Assembly: GCA_018992685.1 (NCBI GenBank) | Contig: JACVGT010000005.1 | Coordinates: forward strand, 1 to 42,720 | Source: Theionarchaea archaeon | Lineage (GTDB): Archaea; Methanobacteriota_B; Thermococci; Methanofastidiosales; SZ-28-30 | Direction of reading: 5' to 3' | Length of the DNA: 42,720 bases | Shown here: piece after piece, positions 7,842 through 16,237 of the stretch | Layout of the letters: every line of letters starts with the position of its first letter | Position numbering within the stretch: position 1 is the first letter of the stretch | Made by a program: the position numbers and the translations under genes | The notes under the pieces: generated by a model | Seen by the model: only the letters and a program-made list of their open reading frames with translations | Told to the model about the DNA's origin: nothing | Databases searched by the model: none

Positions 7842-9395
7842 TCACTTTACGAATCGTCGTAGCACGTTCTTGAATAACTTCAGATTCACGCCGGACTTCC
7901 TCTCTATAGCCAGCAACACCTCTATATCCTCTCTGTCAAAACTTCGAGTCAGCAGCAACAGCCCAAGAAACCCTCCGAGGAACCCAATCCCAAATAGCAG
8001 CAGCAGACCAAAACTCATCTCCATCTGAGAACCGATGCCATACAAAACCACAAGCAGCAACCCACTAATCCCTAGAGGCTTCGCATATGACAGCGTGAAA
8101 GGGTGTATCCCGGACATCCTGTACAACTTTATAGAACCCATCACATTTGCCAAAATAACAGAACACAAGAATGCAAGAGCAGCACCTGCAGTCCCGAAGG
8201 GAGGAATCAGCACATAGTTCAGAATCACATTGGACCCAGCACCCATCAAACTCATCACCATCACAAATCTCGTATTCCCCATGACTGTTAGCGTCAGCCC
8301 ATTTAGTCCCGTTATCGTATGTGCCATGAAAGCACATGACAGGATCTGAAGTGGGAGAGCTGCCTCACCGTACGATACTCCAAAAAAGAACTGGAGTACA
8401 GTCACTGGAAACACAAAAAATATGGAAAACAGAGGAACAGCCAGTGAAAATCCCCATCTCGTCACGATCTGATACGTTCTTTTCATTTCCTTTGTTAGTC
8501 CCATCGAGAACAACTCAGACATAATAGGGACAAAAATCAACGTAGAAGAACTGAGAGCAAGAGGAATCAGCCTGGCCAGCGGCAATGCCGCATTGTACAC
8601 AGCAACTACATCAGATGTCTTAAAGGAGCCTAGCATGATGGTATCAGTCCACTGCATGACCATGTTCAGGACAGTAACAGAGAGTAAGGGGAGCGAGAAC
8701 CCCAGTAATTCCCTCTTGAATCCAGGAGGGCGTTCTCCAAGATCTTCGAAAAGAGAAGATCTCGCAAGATAGAGGACAATACCCAAACATGCCAGGACAG
8801 CTGCTGCCACATACGCATAGACAATGCCGAGGAGTCCTCCTTCCAGGACAACACTGACTGTCAGGAACAGAATGAACAGCCCCTGCCTGACACCTACTTC
8901 AAAGTAGATGTTCGGTTCTACTCGTCCGAATCCTCTGAATACTGCAGCCACCATTGTTATTATCACCATGAAAGGGAGGGAAACTGAGAACCATCTCAAG
9001 ACTGCAGAGAATTCAGGCATGTGAAACAGGTGAGAAGCGATACTATTTGAGAGAAAGAATACTACAATGAACCATACGACACTGGAGAGTATGACCATTT
9101 GAAAAGCAGAGCACATGATGCCTTTGATTTTCCTGTCTGTCTCACTGGTTGATTTGCCCCTGTAGTATGCAATAAACCGGGTAGATCCTTCCTGCAACCC
9201 CATCAGAGAAACGGTAATGAGAATGATCAAGAGGACCAGCCCAAGAGAGTACATCCCATACTCAGATTGAGTCGTATTCCTGATAACGACCAGTTTGGCA
9301 ACAAACCCCAAAGGCATACTGATTAGAGTACCAACGAGAACAATACTGCTGCCCTTCACGATTCTCTTGAGGGTTTGGTCCACTATTTCAGACAT
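7842..9395 (-). CDS. Polysaccharide/lipid-linked oligosaccharide flippase (Wzx-type, MOP superfamily)
   Basis: A 517-residue integral membrane protein with about 14 hydrophobic helices, matching the polysaccharide transporter branch of the MOP flippase superfamily (Wzx/RfbX/AglR-like). The N-terminus reads MSEIVDQTLKRIVKGSSIVL and is followed by the typical first helices with GTLISMPLGFVAKLVVIRN; TRFIAYYRG and GFSLPLLSVTVLNMVMQWTDTIMLG fit the family. It would flip lipid-linked sugars across the membrane for surface glycan or S-layer glycosylation. A TATA-like CATTTAAG (9422-9429) about 30 bases upstream supports ATG 9395. It lies 186 bases downstream of rmlB on the same strand. Confidence 0.9.
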   Translation of the reverse strand: MSEIVDQTLKRIVKGSSIVLVGTLISMPLGFVAKLVVIRNTTQSEYGMYSLGLVLLIILITVSLMGLQEGSTRFIAYYRGKSTSETDRKIKGIMCSAFQMVILSSVVWFIVVFFLSNSIASHLFHMPEFSAVLRWFSVSLPFMVIITMVAAVFRGFGRVEPNIYFEVGVRQGLFILFLTVSVVLEGGLLGIVYAYVAAAVLACLGIVLYLARSSLFEDLGERPPGFKRELLGFSLPLLSVTVLNMVMQWTDTIMLGSFKTSDVVAVYNAALPLARLIPLALSSSTLIFVPIMSELFSMGLTKEMKRTYQIVTRWGFSLAVPLFSIFFVFPVTVLQFFFGVSYGEAALPLQILSCAFMAHTITGLNGLTLTVMGNTRFVMVMSLMGAGSNVILNYVLIPPFGTAGAALAFLCSVILANVMGSIKLYRMSGIHPFTLSYAKPLGISGLLLVVLYGIGSQMEMSFGLLLLFGIGFLGGFLGLLLLTRSFDREDIEVLLAIERKSGVNLKLFKNVLRRFVK

Positions 9396-9581
9396 GATGG
9401 TATCACGAACCTGAAAGGACTTAAATGGTTTGTTGTACAGCACATTCAGGATACAGGATGTTGTAGGAAATGCCACCCTTCACGTCAGAACCGATTCTCC
9501 CATCTCACAATTCACAGAACTATCCTTCTTCCTTCTCTCCCCGCATGGGTTCTCATTGTGGTATCTTGTGCTCTGACTGAG

Positions 9582-10541
9582 TCAGTCAGAACCTGGCAAA
9601 AGTTTCCACCACCATTCATTATCTCTGTACCAGAAGATAGTCTCTTCAAGAGCTTCTTCAAAGTCGTGGTGTGGATTCCATCCCAGCGACCCCATCTTCT
9701 CAATGTTCAAAGCGTATCTAAAATCATGTCCCTTCCTGTCTTCCACGAAGTGTATCAAAGACGATGGTCTATCGAGAGTCTCTAAGATTTTGTACGTGAT
9801 TTCCAGATTGGTCTTTTCGTTTCCCCCACCAATGTTGTATACTTCACCCGGGGAACCCCTGTGAACGACCGTATCTATTCCGGTACAGTTATCAAGAACG
9901 TAAATCCAGTCTCTCACATTCTCCCCTGTACCATACAGTGTCAGTGGCTTCCCCTGCAATGCCCTTACTGTGAACTTGGGAATCAACTTCTCAGGATGCT
10001 GGTAAGGACCAAAATTATTGCTTGACCTGGTGATCAACACGGGCAGCCCATACGTTACGTAGTAAGAATGCGCCAGCAGATCTGCAGAAGCCTTGGAAGC
10101 AGAATAAGGAGAATTCGGCTTCAAAGGGTCATCTTCACGGAACTCACCCTCTCGAAGTGATCCGTACACTTCATCAGTAGAAATCTGGACAAGGGTGACA
10201 TCATGCTGCCGTGCAGCCTCCAGCAGTGTGAACGTGCCCACAACATCAGTATGAATAAAAGGTTCTGGACCAGTAATACTCCGGTCAACATGACTTTCTG
10301 CGGCAAAATTAATAATAATATCACAGGAAGGGACAAGTTCCTTTACGGTATCTTTCTTGCAGATATCTCCTCTTACAAAGGTATACCGGGGATTGTCCTC
10401 GATATCTCGCAGGTTATCCAGATTCCCTGCATACGTCAACTTATCCAGGTTCACAATATGGTATTCCGGGTATTTTCCCAGTATGTGCCTAATGAAATTG
10501 CTCCCGATGAATCCGCAGCCTCCAGTCACCAAAATGTCCAC
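9582..10541 (-). CDS. rmlB: dTDP-glucose 4,6-dehydratase
   Basis: A 319-residue extended short-chain dehydrogenase. It has the NAD-binding TGGCGFIGSNF (6-16), NLDKLTYAGN (31-40), catalytic Thr-Asp-Glu in STDEVYG (122-124) and the YSASK motif with Tyr146 and Lys150. These features, with RSSNNFGPYQHPEKLIP, identify dTDP-glucose 4,6-dehydratase, which makes dTDP-4-keto-6-deoxyglucose for rhamnose and other deoxysugars. The start is the GTG at 10541, placed right before the nucleotide-binding strand DILVTGG and 4 bases after the stop of the RmlC-like gene, so the two are co-transcribed. Neither rmlA nor rmlD is seen in the immediate cluster. Confidence 0.93.
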   Translation of the reverse strand: MDILVTGGCGFIGSNFIRHILGKYPEYHIVNLDKLTYAGNLDNLRDIEDNPRYTFVRGDICKKDTVKELVPSCDIIINFAAESHVDRSITGPEPFIHTDVVGTFTLLEAARQHDVTLVQISTDEVYGSLREGEFREDDPLKPNSPYSASKASADLLAHSYYVTYGLPVLITRSSNNFGPYQHPEKLIPKFTVRALQGKPLTLYGTGENVRDWIYVLDNCTGIDTVVHRGSPGEVYNIGGGNEKTNLEITYKILETLDRPSSLIHFVEDRKGHDFRYALNIEKMGSLGWNPHHDFEEALEETIFWYRDNEWWWKLLPGSD

Positions 10542-10545
10542 ATGA

Positions 10546-10986
10546 TCACCCGTGCTTCTTTCCCGGGGATAAGATCCAGTCGTACGGAATCTCTTCTGTA
10601 TCGGGCGGTAACCGGTACTCGTCCGGGTTCTCATAGTTATACGGCAATGTTGGCACACTCAAAAAATATGCAGGTTCATTGCCAAGAGCTTTAAATCCAT
10701 GGTACACGAAAGGGGGAACTTTTATCAACACAGGATTCCTATCGCCAACGAAAAGCTCCATTATCTCTTTGAATGTGGATGAATCCTCTCTGCCATCATA
10801 TAAAGCTACTTTCATCATTCCCTTTATGCAGGTAAAATTGTCTGTCTGTTTTTTGTGGCAGTGCCATGCTTTGACCACGCCGGGATAGGCGGCAGTCAGA
10901 TACACCTGCCCGAATTTCTCAAAAAGAGGATCATCACACCTCAAAATCTCCATAAGCCATCCTCTCTCATCTGGAATTACTCTCAA
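10546..10986 (-). CDS. dTDP-4-dehydrorhamnose 3,5-epimerase-like cupin
   Basis: A cupin-fold protein of about 146 residues, related to RmlC. Key segments are RVIPDERGWLMEILR, KAWHCHKKQTDNFTCIKG (with the catalytic-type His), KVALYDGRE and PPFVYHGFKALG. It belongs to the shorter archaeal RmlC-like branch next to rmlB, so it may epimerise the RmlB product or act on a related sugar nucleotide. The start is uncertain. TTG 10986 is the first standard start codon, but in-frame sequence upstream still reads like the family N-terminus (IHGVEIKDL), with no ATG, GTG or TTG in that stretch. A TATA-like ATATTTAAG lies near 11043-11051. Confidence 0.82.
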   Translation of the reverse strand: MRVIPDERGWLMEILRCDDPLFEKFGQVYLTAAYPGVVKAWHCHKKQTDNFTCIKGMMKVALYDGREDSSTFKEIMELFVGDRNPVLIKVPPFVYHGFKALGNEPAYFLSVPTLPYNYENPDEYRLPPDTEEIPYDWILSPGKKHG

Positions 10987-11196
10987 ATCCTTGATCTCAA
11001 CACCATGTATCGTGACATCACCAGAGCGAATTACCTGGTAATCCTTAAATATCTTGTGACCTCCACCTTCATCCTGTTACCTTCATCCTGTGACATCGCG
11101 AACTACACTGGTATCTCCTTATGGAAGAGGTCAAAGAGGTTCAGACAGTCGGCAACCTTCCTGGCTGAAAAGCAGTCAACCAAAGCCTGAATCACC

Positions 11197-11300
11197 GAAA
11201 CCTTTATATAGTTGCGAATGTGGAATCTCCACATATGTAGATGGTCTACTTATATAGACTCAAAGGCTACATAGATGGCCTACATAGTAGATGTGATATT
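11197..11300 (+). promoter_or_regulatory. RND exporter promoter with repeated operator elements
   Basis: Two TATA boxes are visible: TTTATATA at 11203-11210 and CTTATATAG at 11249-11257. Between and after them lie TATGTAG (11234-11240), GTAGA-TGG-TCTAC (11237-11249, a perfect 5-bp inverted repeat), and two CTACATA copies (11267-11273 and 11280-11286). The 15-mer GAAACCTTTATATAG and the TATGTAG element are shared with the padR promoter. I infer control of this exporter by the PadR protein at 2018 or a relative. The rest of the 314-base gap (10987-11196) holds a 14-base tandem repeat (about 11063-11090) and no gene. Confidence 0.5.
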
Positions 11301-13466
11301 ATGATTCTAGACAAGATAGCAGAAGGGTCTGAAAAAAGGCCCAAACTGGTACTGGCCGTAATAATTGTGCTGACCATAGCACTGGGAATGGGAATGCTCA
11401 GAATCGAAAAAGAAACTGATATCATGGCATTCCTGCCAGAAGAAAAGGAATCTGTGGAAGTGACCACGGAATATGTGGACGAATTTGGTGGGCACAATTA
11501 TGAGACAATCCTGGTCAAGGGTGCTGTTGTAACGCCTGAGGCAGTTCAGGAGATTACCGCCCTGGAAAACGAAATCAGGGAAATACCTGGATTTGCCCTC
11601 AGTGTTGAGTCGTATGTCGATTTCTTGAGGGCTCAGAATGTACCCGACACTATGATACCGGCAGCTGTCCAGGCTCCTGGAGCTAAAGAGGCTCTGAGCA
11701 GCCTGGTGACTCCAGACGGAACAGCCGCATTGATCCAGGTCCGGGTAAATCCAGACTTTGAAGGAGACATCCAGCCATATCTGGATATCCTCTCTCACGA
11801 ACGTACCCTCACAGTCACGTATACCGGCACTCTCACCCAGGCGCATGATATGCTGGGGACTATTGACAAGGACAATTTTATTTTGCTCCCACTGGCAGGG
11901 CTCCTGGTCATTCTGGTGCTCTTTCTCACCTACAGGAGGCTCTCGGATGTAGTCCTTCCCTTTGTTGTCATCGGCATCTCTGTGGTGTGGGTGCTGGGCA
12001 TCATGGGGTATGCAGGTATTGCATTCTCTAACATTTTCGTGGCTATTGCCCCTCTCATTTTCGGGGTGGCAGTGGCTTACTCAGTACACATGCTGACCAG
12101 GTACTATGAAGAGAGAAGAAACGGTCTTGCAGCTGGCAAAGCAGTAGTCACCAGCATACAAACGGTGGGAATGGCCATCCTGTTGACTGCAGTGACCACA
12201 GCCTTTGGATTTGGCTCTTTTGGCATATCAGAACTTCCTCCATTGAGGAATTTCGGGCTGATCCTTGTGATGGGAATTCTGTTCAATTTCCTACTGGTTG
12301 TGACGTTGATGCCCTCTTTGCTGGTGTTGAGAGACAGTAAGAAACAGCAAGAACCCGGAAGAGTATCCCGAGTCAACAATTTCTTGGACAGGATTTCTCT
12401 GGCTGCCTTGAAGAAGAGAAAGATCGTGCTGGCCGTGGCAGGCGTCAGTGCTCTGGCATGTCTGATGTTATTGCCGGGCATTTCAACATCCATCAGCTAT
12501 GAAGATATGCTGCCAGATGAATCGCCAACCATATCTGCACAGAAAGAAGTTACAGAGCTCTTTGGAGGAGGCGGGGAACCCATTATTGTGCTGGTGGAGG
12601 GAAACCTCATTGAGGAATACCAGACAGTGGCGCAGATGGAGAATGAGATCAGGTCTATTGACCTAGCAACAGAGCAGGGTACCTTAATGGTATCCCAGGT
12701 GATGAGCTTTGCAGATGTACTGTATCAGACCCAGGGTGATCTCCAATCAGCCCTCGCTAATGTACAAAGTGCAGCCCTGGTGAGCCAGACACTGGTCCTG
12801 AACCAAACCAGCCCCTCCTTCATGAAAAAGGGTGTAATCCTTGTATTAGTTCATGCACGAACGGATCAGGAAGCTCATGAAATCACTGAAGAAATCAGGG
12901 ACATCTGCGCAGGGTATCCTTCACTGAATGCAAGAGTGGGTGGAGGCCCAGCCTTGATGGCAGACATATTGCAGGGCATGCAGTCCACTCAAATCAGAAC
13001 TACAGCACTGGCCCTAATCCTCTCTCTGTTGGCAGTTTCCATCTTATTCAAGTCTGTCAAACTGGGCGCTTTCACCATGATCCCCGTGGGACTAACCATT
13101 GCCTGGGAATTCGGTGTCCTGACCATTGCAGGATGGAGCCTGGATTTATTCACCATCATGGTGTCTGCTCTGATAATTGGGATTGGCATTGACTTCTCGA
13201 TTCATGTAACACACCGATGCAGAGAGGAATTTCAAAAGAGCAGAAACGCAGATAAAGCGTTGGATGAAACCGTGTTGCACGTGGGTAAGGCTCTTACCTC
13301 AGCCACCGCCACTACTGCAGGTGCATTTCTAGTTCTGGCATTCTCTTCCATGCCCATCATCACGCGGTTCGGACTTCTTGTGGCTGCAGTTATATTCCTG
13401 TCCTTCCTGGCAGCCCTGTTTGTCCTTCCTTCAGTCTTGGTATTCTATTTCAGCAAGAGATCATAA
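11301..13466 (+). CDS. RND superfamily exporter (MMPL/HpnN-like)
   Basis: A 721-residue membrane exporter with two RND repeats. Each half has one helix (about 17-34; about 376-396), an extracellular loop domain, then a cluster of five helices (about 195-355; about 565-715). The conserved transport-helix segments are FGVAVAYSVHMLTRYYEE in the first half and IGIGIDFSIHVTHRCREE in the second. The first half has no acid in its GVAVAY motif, while the second keeps GIGIDFSIH. Archaeal COG1033-type proteins of this kind are predicted to use the proton motive force to export lipids or hydrophobic compounds. ATG 11301 is chosen because it begins a typical MILDKIAEGSEKRPKLVL and leaves the operator-like repeats untranslated. 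Confidence 0.9.
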   Translation: MILDKIAEGSEKRPKLVLAVIIVLTIALGMGMLRIEKETDIMAFLPEEKESVEVTTEYVDEFGGHNYETILVKGAVVTPEAVQEITALENEIREIPGFALSVESYVDFLRAQNVPDTMIPAAVQAPGAKEALSSLVTPDGTAALIQVRVNPDFEGDIQPYLDILSHERTLTVTYTGTLTQAHDMLGTIDKDNFILLPLAGLLVILVLFLTYRRLSDVVLPFVVIGISVVWVLGIMGYAGIAFSNIFVAIAPLIFGVAVAYSVHMLTRYYEERRNGLAAGKAVVTSIQTVGMAILLTAVTTAFGFGSFGISELPPLRNFGLILVMGILFNFLLVVTLMPSLLVLRDSKKQQEPGRVSRVNNFLDRISLAALKKRKIVLAVAGVSALACLMLLPGISTSISYEDMLPDESPTISAQKEVTELFGGGGEPIIVLVEGNLIEEYQTVAQMENEIRSIDLATEQGTLMVSQVMSFADVLYQTQGDLQSALANVQSAALVSQTLVLNQTSPSFMKKGVILVLVHARTDQEAHEITEEIRDICAGYPSLNARVGGGPALMADILQGMQSTQIRTTALALILSLLAVSILFKSVKLGAFTMIPVGLTIAWEFGVLTIAGWSLDLFTIMVSALIIGIGIDFSIHVTHRCREEFQKSRNADKALDETVLHVGKALTSATATTAGAFLVLAFSSMPIITRFGLLVAAVIFLSFLAALFVLPSVLVFYFSKRS

Positions 13467-13470
13467 GCTA

Positions 13471-13550
13471 GTCTTCTTCCTTTCTTATTCTTTCCTTTTT
13501 CTTTTTTTTCACCTTTTCTCCCTTTGTTTTTTTCTTCTTTTCTTTTTCTA
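13471..13550 (+). terminator. Pyrimidine-rich terminator after RND exporter
   Basis: An 80-base stretch made almost only of T and C, with eight- and seven-base T runs, directly follows the stop codon. Confidence 0.65.
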
Positions 13551-13644
13551 AATGGGAATCTTTCTTCTTGCAAGGGACGTACAGACAGCAGCTTCTGCAG
13601 CAGTTACGGAGAACCTCGAATAGTTCACCTCGCAGCGCACAGAG

Positions 13645-13653
13645 CTTATATAA
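13645..13653 (+). promoter_or_regulatory. TATA box of hydroxyacid dehydrogenase gene
   Basis: CTTATATAA is centred about 24 bases before the ATG at 13673, which predicts a leaderless transcript. Confidence 0.65.
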
Positions 13654-13672
13654 CCTTTCATAATACTATATC

Positions 13673-14617
13673 ATGACTACCATTTTGTTTACCCGGCACT
13701 ATGACATGCTCCACGACTACCACATAAAAAAGATTCATGCTGTTTCTGACGATATCACTGTTCTCATAGATGAAGACGTGGAAAAGGTGATACCTGATGT
13801 AGATATCTTGATTGCGGGAAAATTCGACAAAACACTTCTTGAAAAGGCAGGAAACCTTAAATGGATCCACGCACTGGCTGCTGGCGTGGATAGACTACTC
13901 TTTCCTGAATTCATCCAGTCAGACATTCTTCTGACCAATTCATCAGGCGTCCATTCCATCCCTATTTCGGAACACGTTTTGGGGATGATGCTCATGTTTT
14001 CTCGAGCCCTCGATCAGTCCCTCAGGAGTCAGATGCGTAGCCAGTGGGAGAGACCCCAGCCCACAGAACTCCACGGAAAGACAGTGGGCATAGTGGGATT
14101 TGGTTCTATCGGTGAACAGGTGGGTGCAGTCTGCAAGTGCATGGGAACCAGAGTCATTGCTCTCAAGAATACGACCAACTACGAGACAGAATTTGCAGAT
14201 CTCATTCTTCCGCCTGAGAGTCTGGGCACCTTACTATCACAGTCAGATTTTGTAGTTCTAACCCTCCCCTTGACTGAAAAAACGCGGCACCTGATTACCA
14301 GAGAACACCTTCGCCTCATGAAACCTACAGCGTACCTCATCAATGTCTCACGAGGGGAAATCGTTTCAGAGGCTGACCTCATTGACGCACTGACAGACCA
14401 TTGGATCAAAGGCGCAGGGTTAGATGTCTTTGAAGAAGAGCCCCTTTCTGAAAACAGTCCTCTGTGGAAGATGGATTCAGTGATCATCACTCCTCACTAT
14501 GCGGGCTCTACTCCCTCCTATTTTGACAGGGCAATTGACATCTTCTGTGAAAATCTACACAGGTTCCTGATTGGAGCGACTCTCATGAACGTCGTTGACA
14601 AAAAAAGAGGGTATTAG
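13673..14617 (+). CDS. D-isomer-specific 2-hydroxyacid dehydrogenase
   Basis: A 314-residue NAD(P)-dependent dehydrogenase of the D-2-hydroxyacid family. The Rossmann motif GFGSIG is at 142-147. The catalytic Arg227 lies in NVSRGEIV, Glu256 in DVFEEEPL and His275 in TPHYAGST. The residue following the second beta strand is not an obvious Asp (RVIALKNTT), which suggests NADP preference, as in many CtBP/GhrA-like enzymes. The N-terminal substrate-binding domain has LKWIHALAAGVDRLL. Substrate unknown (glyoxylate, hydroxypyruvate or a phosphoglycerate analogue). The gene is single, leaderless, and convergent with the nitroreductase gene with a 1-base gap between stops. Confidence 0.9.
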   Translation: MTTILFTRHYDMLHDYHIKKIHAVSDDITVLIDEDVEKVIPDVDILIAGKFDKTLLEKAGNLKWIHALAAGVDRLLFPEFIQSDILLTNSSGVHSIPISEHVLGMMLMFSRALDQSLRSQMRSQWERPQPTELHGKTVGIVGFGSIGEQVGAVCKCMGTRVIALKNTTNYETEFADLILPPESLGTLLSQSDFVVLTLPLTEKTRHLITREHLRLMKPTAYLINVSRGEIVSEADLIDALTDHWIKGAGLDVFEEEPLSENSPLWKMDSVIITPHYAGSTPSYFDRAIDIFCENLHRFLIGATLMNVVDKKRGY

Positions 14618-14618
14618 C

Positions 14619-15386
14619 CTATAGATTCATTCCCCGCTCCTTCAATATCCTTCCAACTACTCCATCAATCTCACTGAAGGCCAACCCATACTTCCGGGAA
14701 ACGTGCTCTCCCCACCCATAGGTATCGTAGGTTTCACTGTCATGTTCAACAGGGATCTTTGCCTGAAGCTTCAGGTAGTACCCTTCCCGAATGAGCCCTG
14801 CGTCCATGACGGTGAGAGCTTCTCCAACCTCTTCATCAGTCATGTCATGATACGTATTGTAGTTGAGTATGCATTCCAGGGGTATTCTGGGTCGAACTGG
14901 TGGGTCCTGATCAGGGTACCCAAGAACCATCCCCACGACAGGAATGACCCGCTGGGGCAGTTCGAATATCGTTGCAAGTTCCTCTACCCACAGGGCCCCG
15001 CCCAGAAAACAGGTACCAAGCCCCACAGACTCAGCAGCTGTCACCACATTTTGAGCCATGTATGCCATGTCCTGAACTCCTAAAATGAGTAACGCAATTT
15101 CCTCCATCCTGTTTTTTCTTCCCTTTGCGGCGATGAATTTCTCAAGTTTTCTGAAATCTACACAAAATAACATGAAGACTGGTGCCCTTCCTGCCATCTC
15201 GAAGTGTTCAGCGATTTCTCTCCTTTTTTCCTCATCAGTGCACACAATGACTGTGTACATTTGCCCTGTAAAGGGAGCCTGCTGGCCAGCCCTCACAAGG
15301 GTCTCAATAAGAGATTCAGGAACCTTCTCATCAGTGAACCTCCTGATGGATCTATGGTGCAAGAGAGTGTCAATGACGGTGTTCAT
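14619..15386 (-). CDS. Nitroreductase-family flavoprotein
   Basis: A 255-residue nitroreductase-fold protein. The FMN-binding start HHRSIRRFTDEKVPESLIETLVRAGQQAPFTG (residues 10 to 41) is typical. A central AQNVVTAAESVGLGTCFLGG (the GLGTC/IGG-type motif) and the closing VVGMVLGYPDQDPPVRPRIPLE follow. Members reduce nitro compounds, quinones or flavins with NAD(P)H, and some archaeal relatives act on F420-like cofactors; the substrate cannot be told from sequence. The C-terminal extension of about 70 residues (YDTYGWGEHVSRKYG) is found in the NfsA-like branch. ATG 15386 is chosen because the TATA-like TTTTTAAC (about 15407-15414) lies 25 bases upstream. Confidence 0.88.
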   Translation of the reverse strand: MNTVIDTLLHHRSIRRFTDEKVPESLIETLVRAGQQAPFTGQMYTVIVCTDEEKRREIAEHFEMAGRAPVFMLFCVDFRKLEKFIAAKGRKNRMEEIALLILGVQDMAYMAQNVVTAAESVGLGTCFLGGALWVEELATIFELPQRVIPVVGMVLGYPDQDPPVRPRIPLECILNYNTYHDMTDEEVGEALTVMDAGLIREGYYLKLQAKIPVEHDSETYDTYGWGEHVSRKYGLAFSEIDGVVGRILKERGMNL

Positions 15387-15451
15387 GCTGGTACTATTGA
15401 ACATGAGTTAAAAACATTCCCCACCCTCACTGAAAAGATCAGGAACCTCCC

Positions 15452-16084
15452 TTAACTGTACTGCTCTACACTGATCTCAGCTTCCTGTACGAGTCCATCT
15501 GAATTGTTATCATGCCACCTGACCATCAGCATATGATACCCTGAGTAGGTCTGCCAGGTCACAGGATCTCCAATCAGCATGCACCCTGCATACGTTCCCC
15601 ACCAGCCATACCCCCAAACCAGCATGACATTCCTCCCGTTGCTCTGGCCCAGGTGTACGATGCACGTGTCCTCTGCAGGGTGATTGCTCAGGTTCAAGAA
15701 GATGGAGTACCCATCTGCAAAAATCTCAAATGAGATACCTGGATTGTAATTATAGGTTATACCAAACACCGCGTCAAATTCAGTGGCTACCGGGTTGACT
15801 GCAGGACCCCCCACGATGATCAGGTTACCAGTGTCATGTTCCATCTGGGTCAAGATGAGATCAGTCCTTCCTTCTGGATTCTGAGTGACACCACTATATG
15901 CCAGCCCATAGGAGATCTTTGATGACCCCATGACATCGGTGCAGTAGGCCTGGTCTCCTGCCACCATGAAGGTATATGAAGAGAAAAGTGAAGAGATCTG
16001 GTTGAAGGTTGCTCCCTGAGATGTCACCATCTGGAGTGAACCAGTAATAAGAAGAATCAAAGCGAAGACCGCCTTCTTGTTCAT
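15452..16084 (-). CDS. Exported S-layer-domain protein
   Basis: A 210-residue exported protein with an N-terminal signal peptide (MNKKAVFALILLITGSLQMV) and a body resembling the C-terminal S-layer domain of archaeal surface proteins: GNLIIVGGPAVNPVATEFD, then NLSNHPAEDTCIVHLG and MLVWGYGWWGTYAGCMLIGDP. Near the C-terminus DNNSDGLVQEAEI looks like a calcium-binding EF-hand/dockerin loop. It is shorter than a main S-layer protein and is probably a minor surface or accessory component. ATG 16084 is 25 to 30 bases after a TATA-like TTTTAAATA (about 16108-16116), which supports a leaderless start. Confidence 0.75.
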   Translation of the reverse strand: MNKKAVFALILLITGSLQMVTSQGATFNQISSLFSSYTFMVAGDQAYCTDVMGSSKISYGLAYSGVTQNPEGRTDLILTQMEHDTGNLIIVGGPAVNPVATEFDAVFGITYNYNPGISFEIFADGYSIFLNLSNHPAEDTCIVHLGQSNGRNVMLVWGYGWWGTYAGCMLIGDPVTWQTYSGYHMLMVRWHDNNSDGLVQEAEISVEQYS

Positions 16085-16237
16085 ACTATTATTCTGCAAT
16101 ACCACTATTTAAAATTTCGCATGAAGTCACGCGGTGAGACGTCCCCGAATATCTGCAGCATTCCCAGGCACTTCTCAGAACGTAAGAGTGAGTACGTGTC
16201 TGATGTGATCATTCATCTCGACAGCACAGTACTGTCA

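Noticed and set aside
11063-11092. Tandem repeat of a 14-base unit (ACCTTCATCCTGT-like)
   Set aside because: Only two copies; too little to call a CRISPR or functional repeat.
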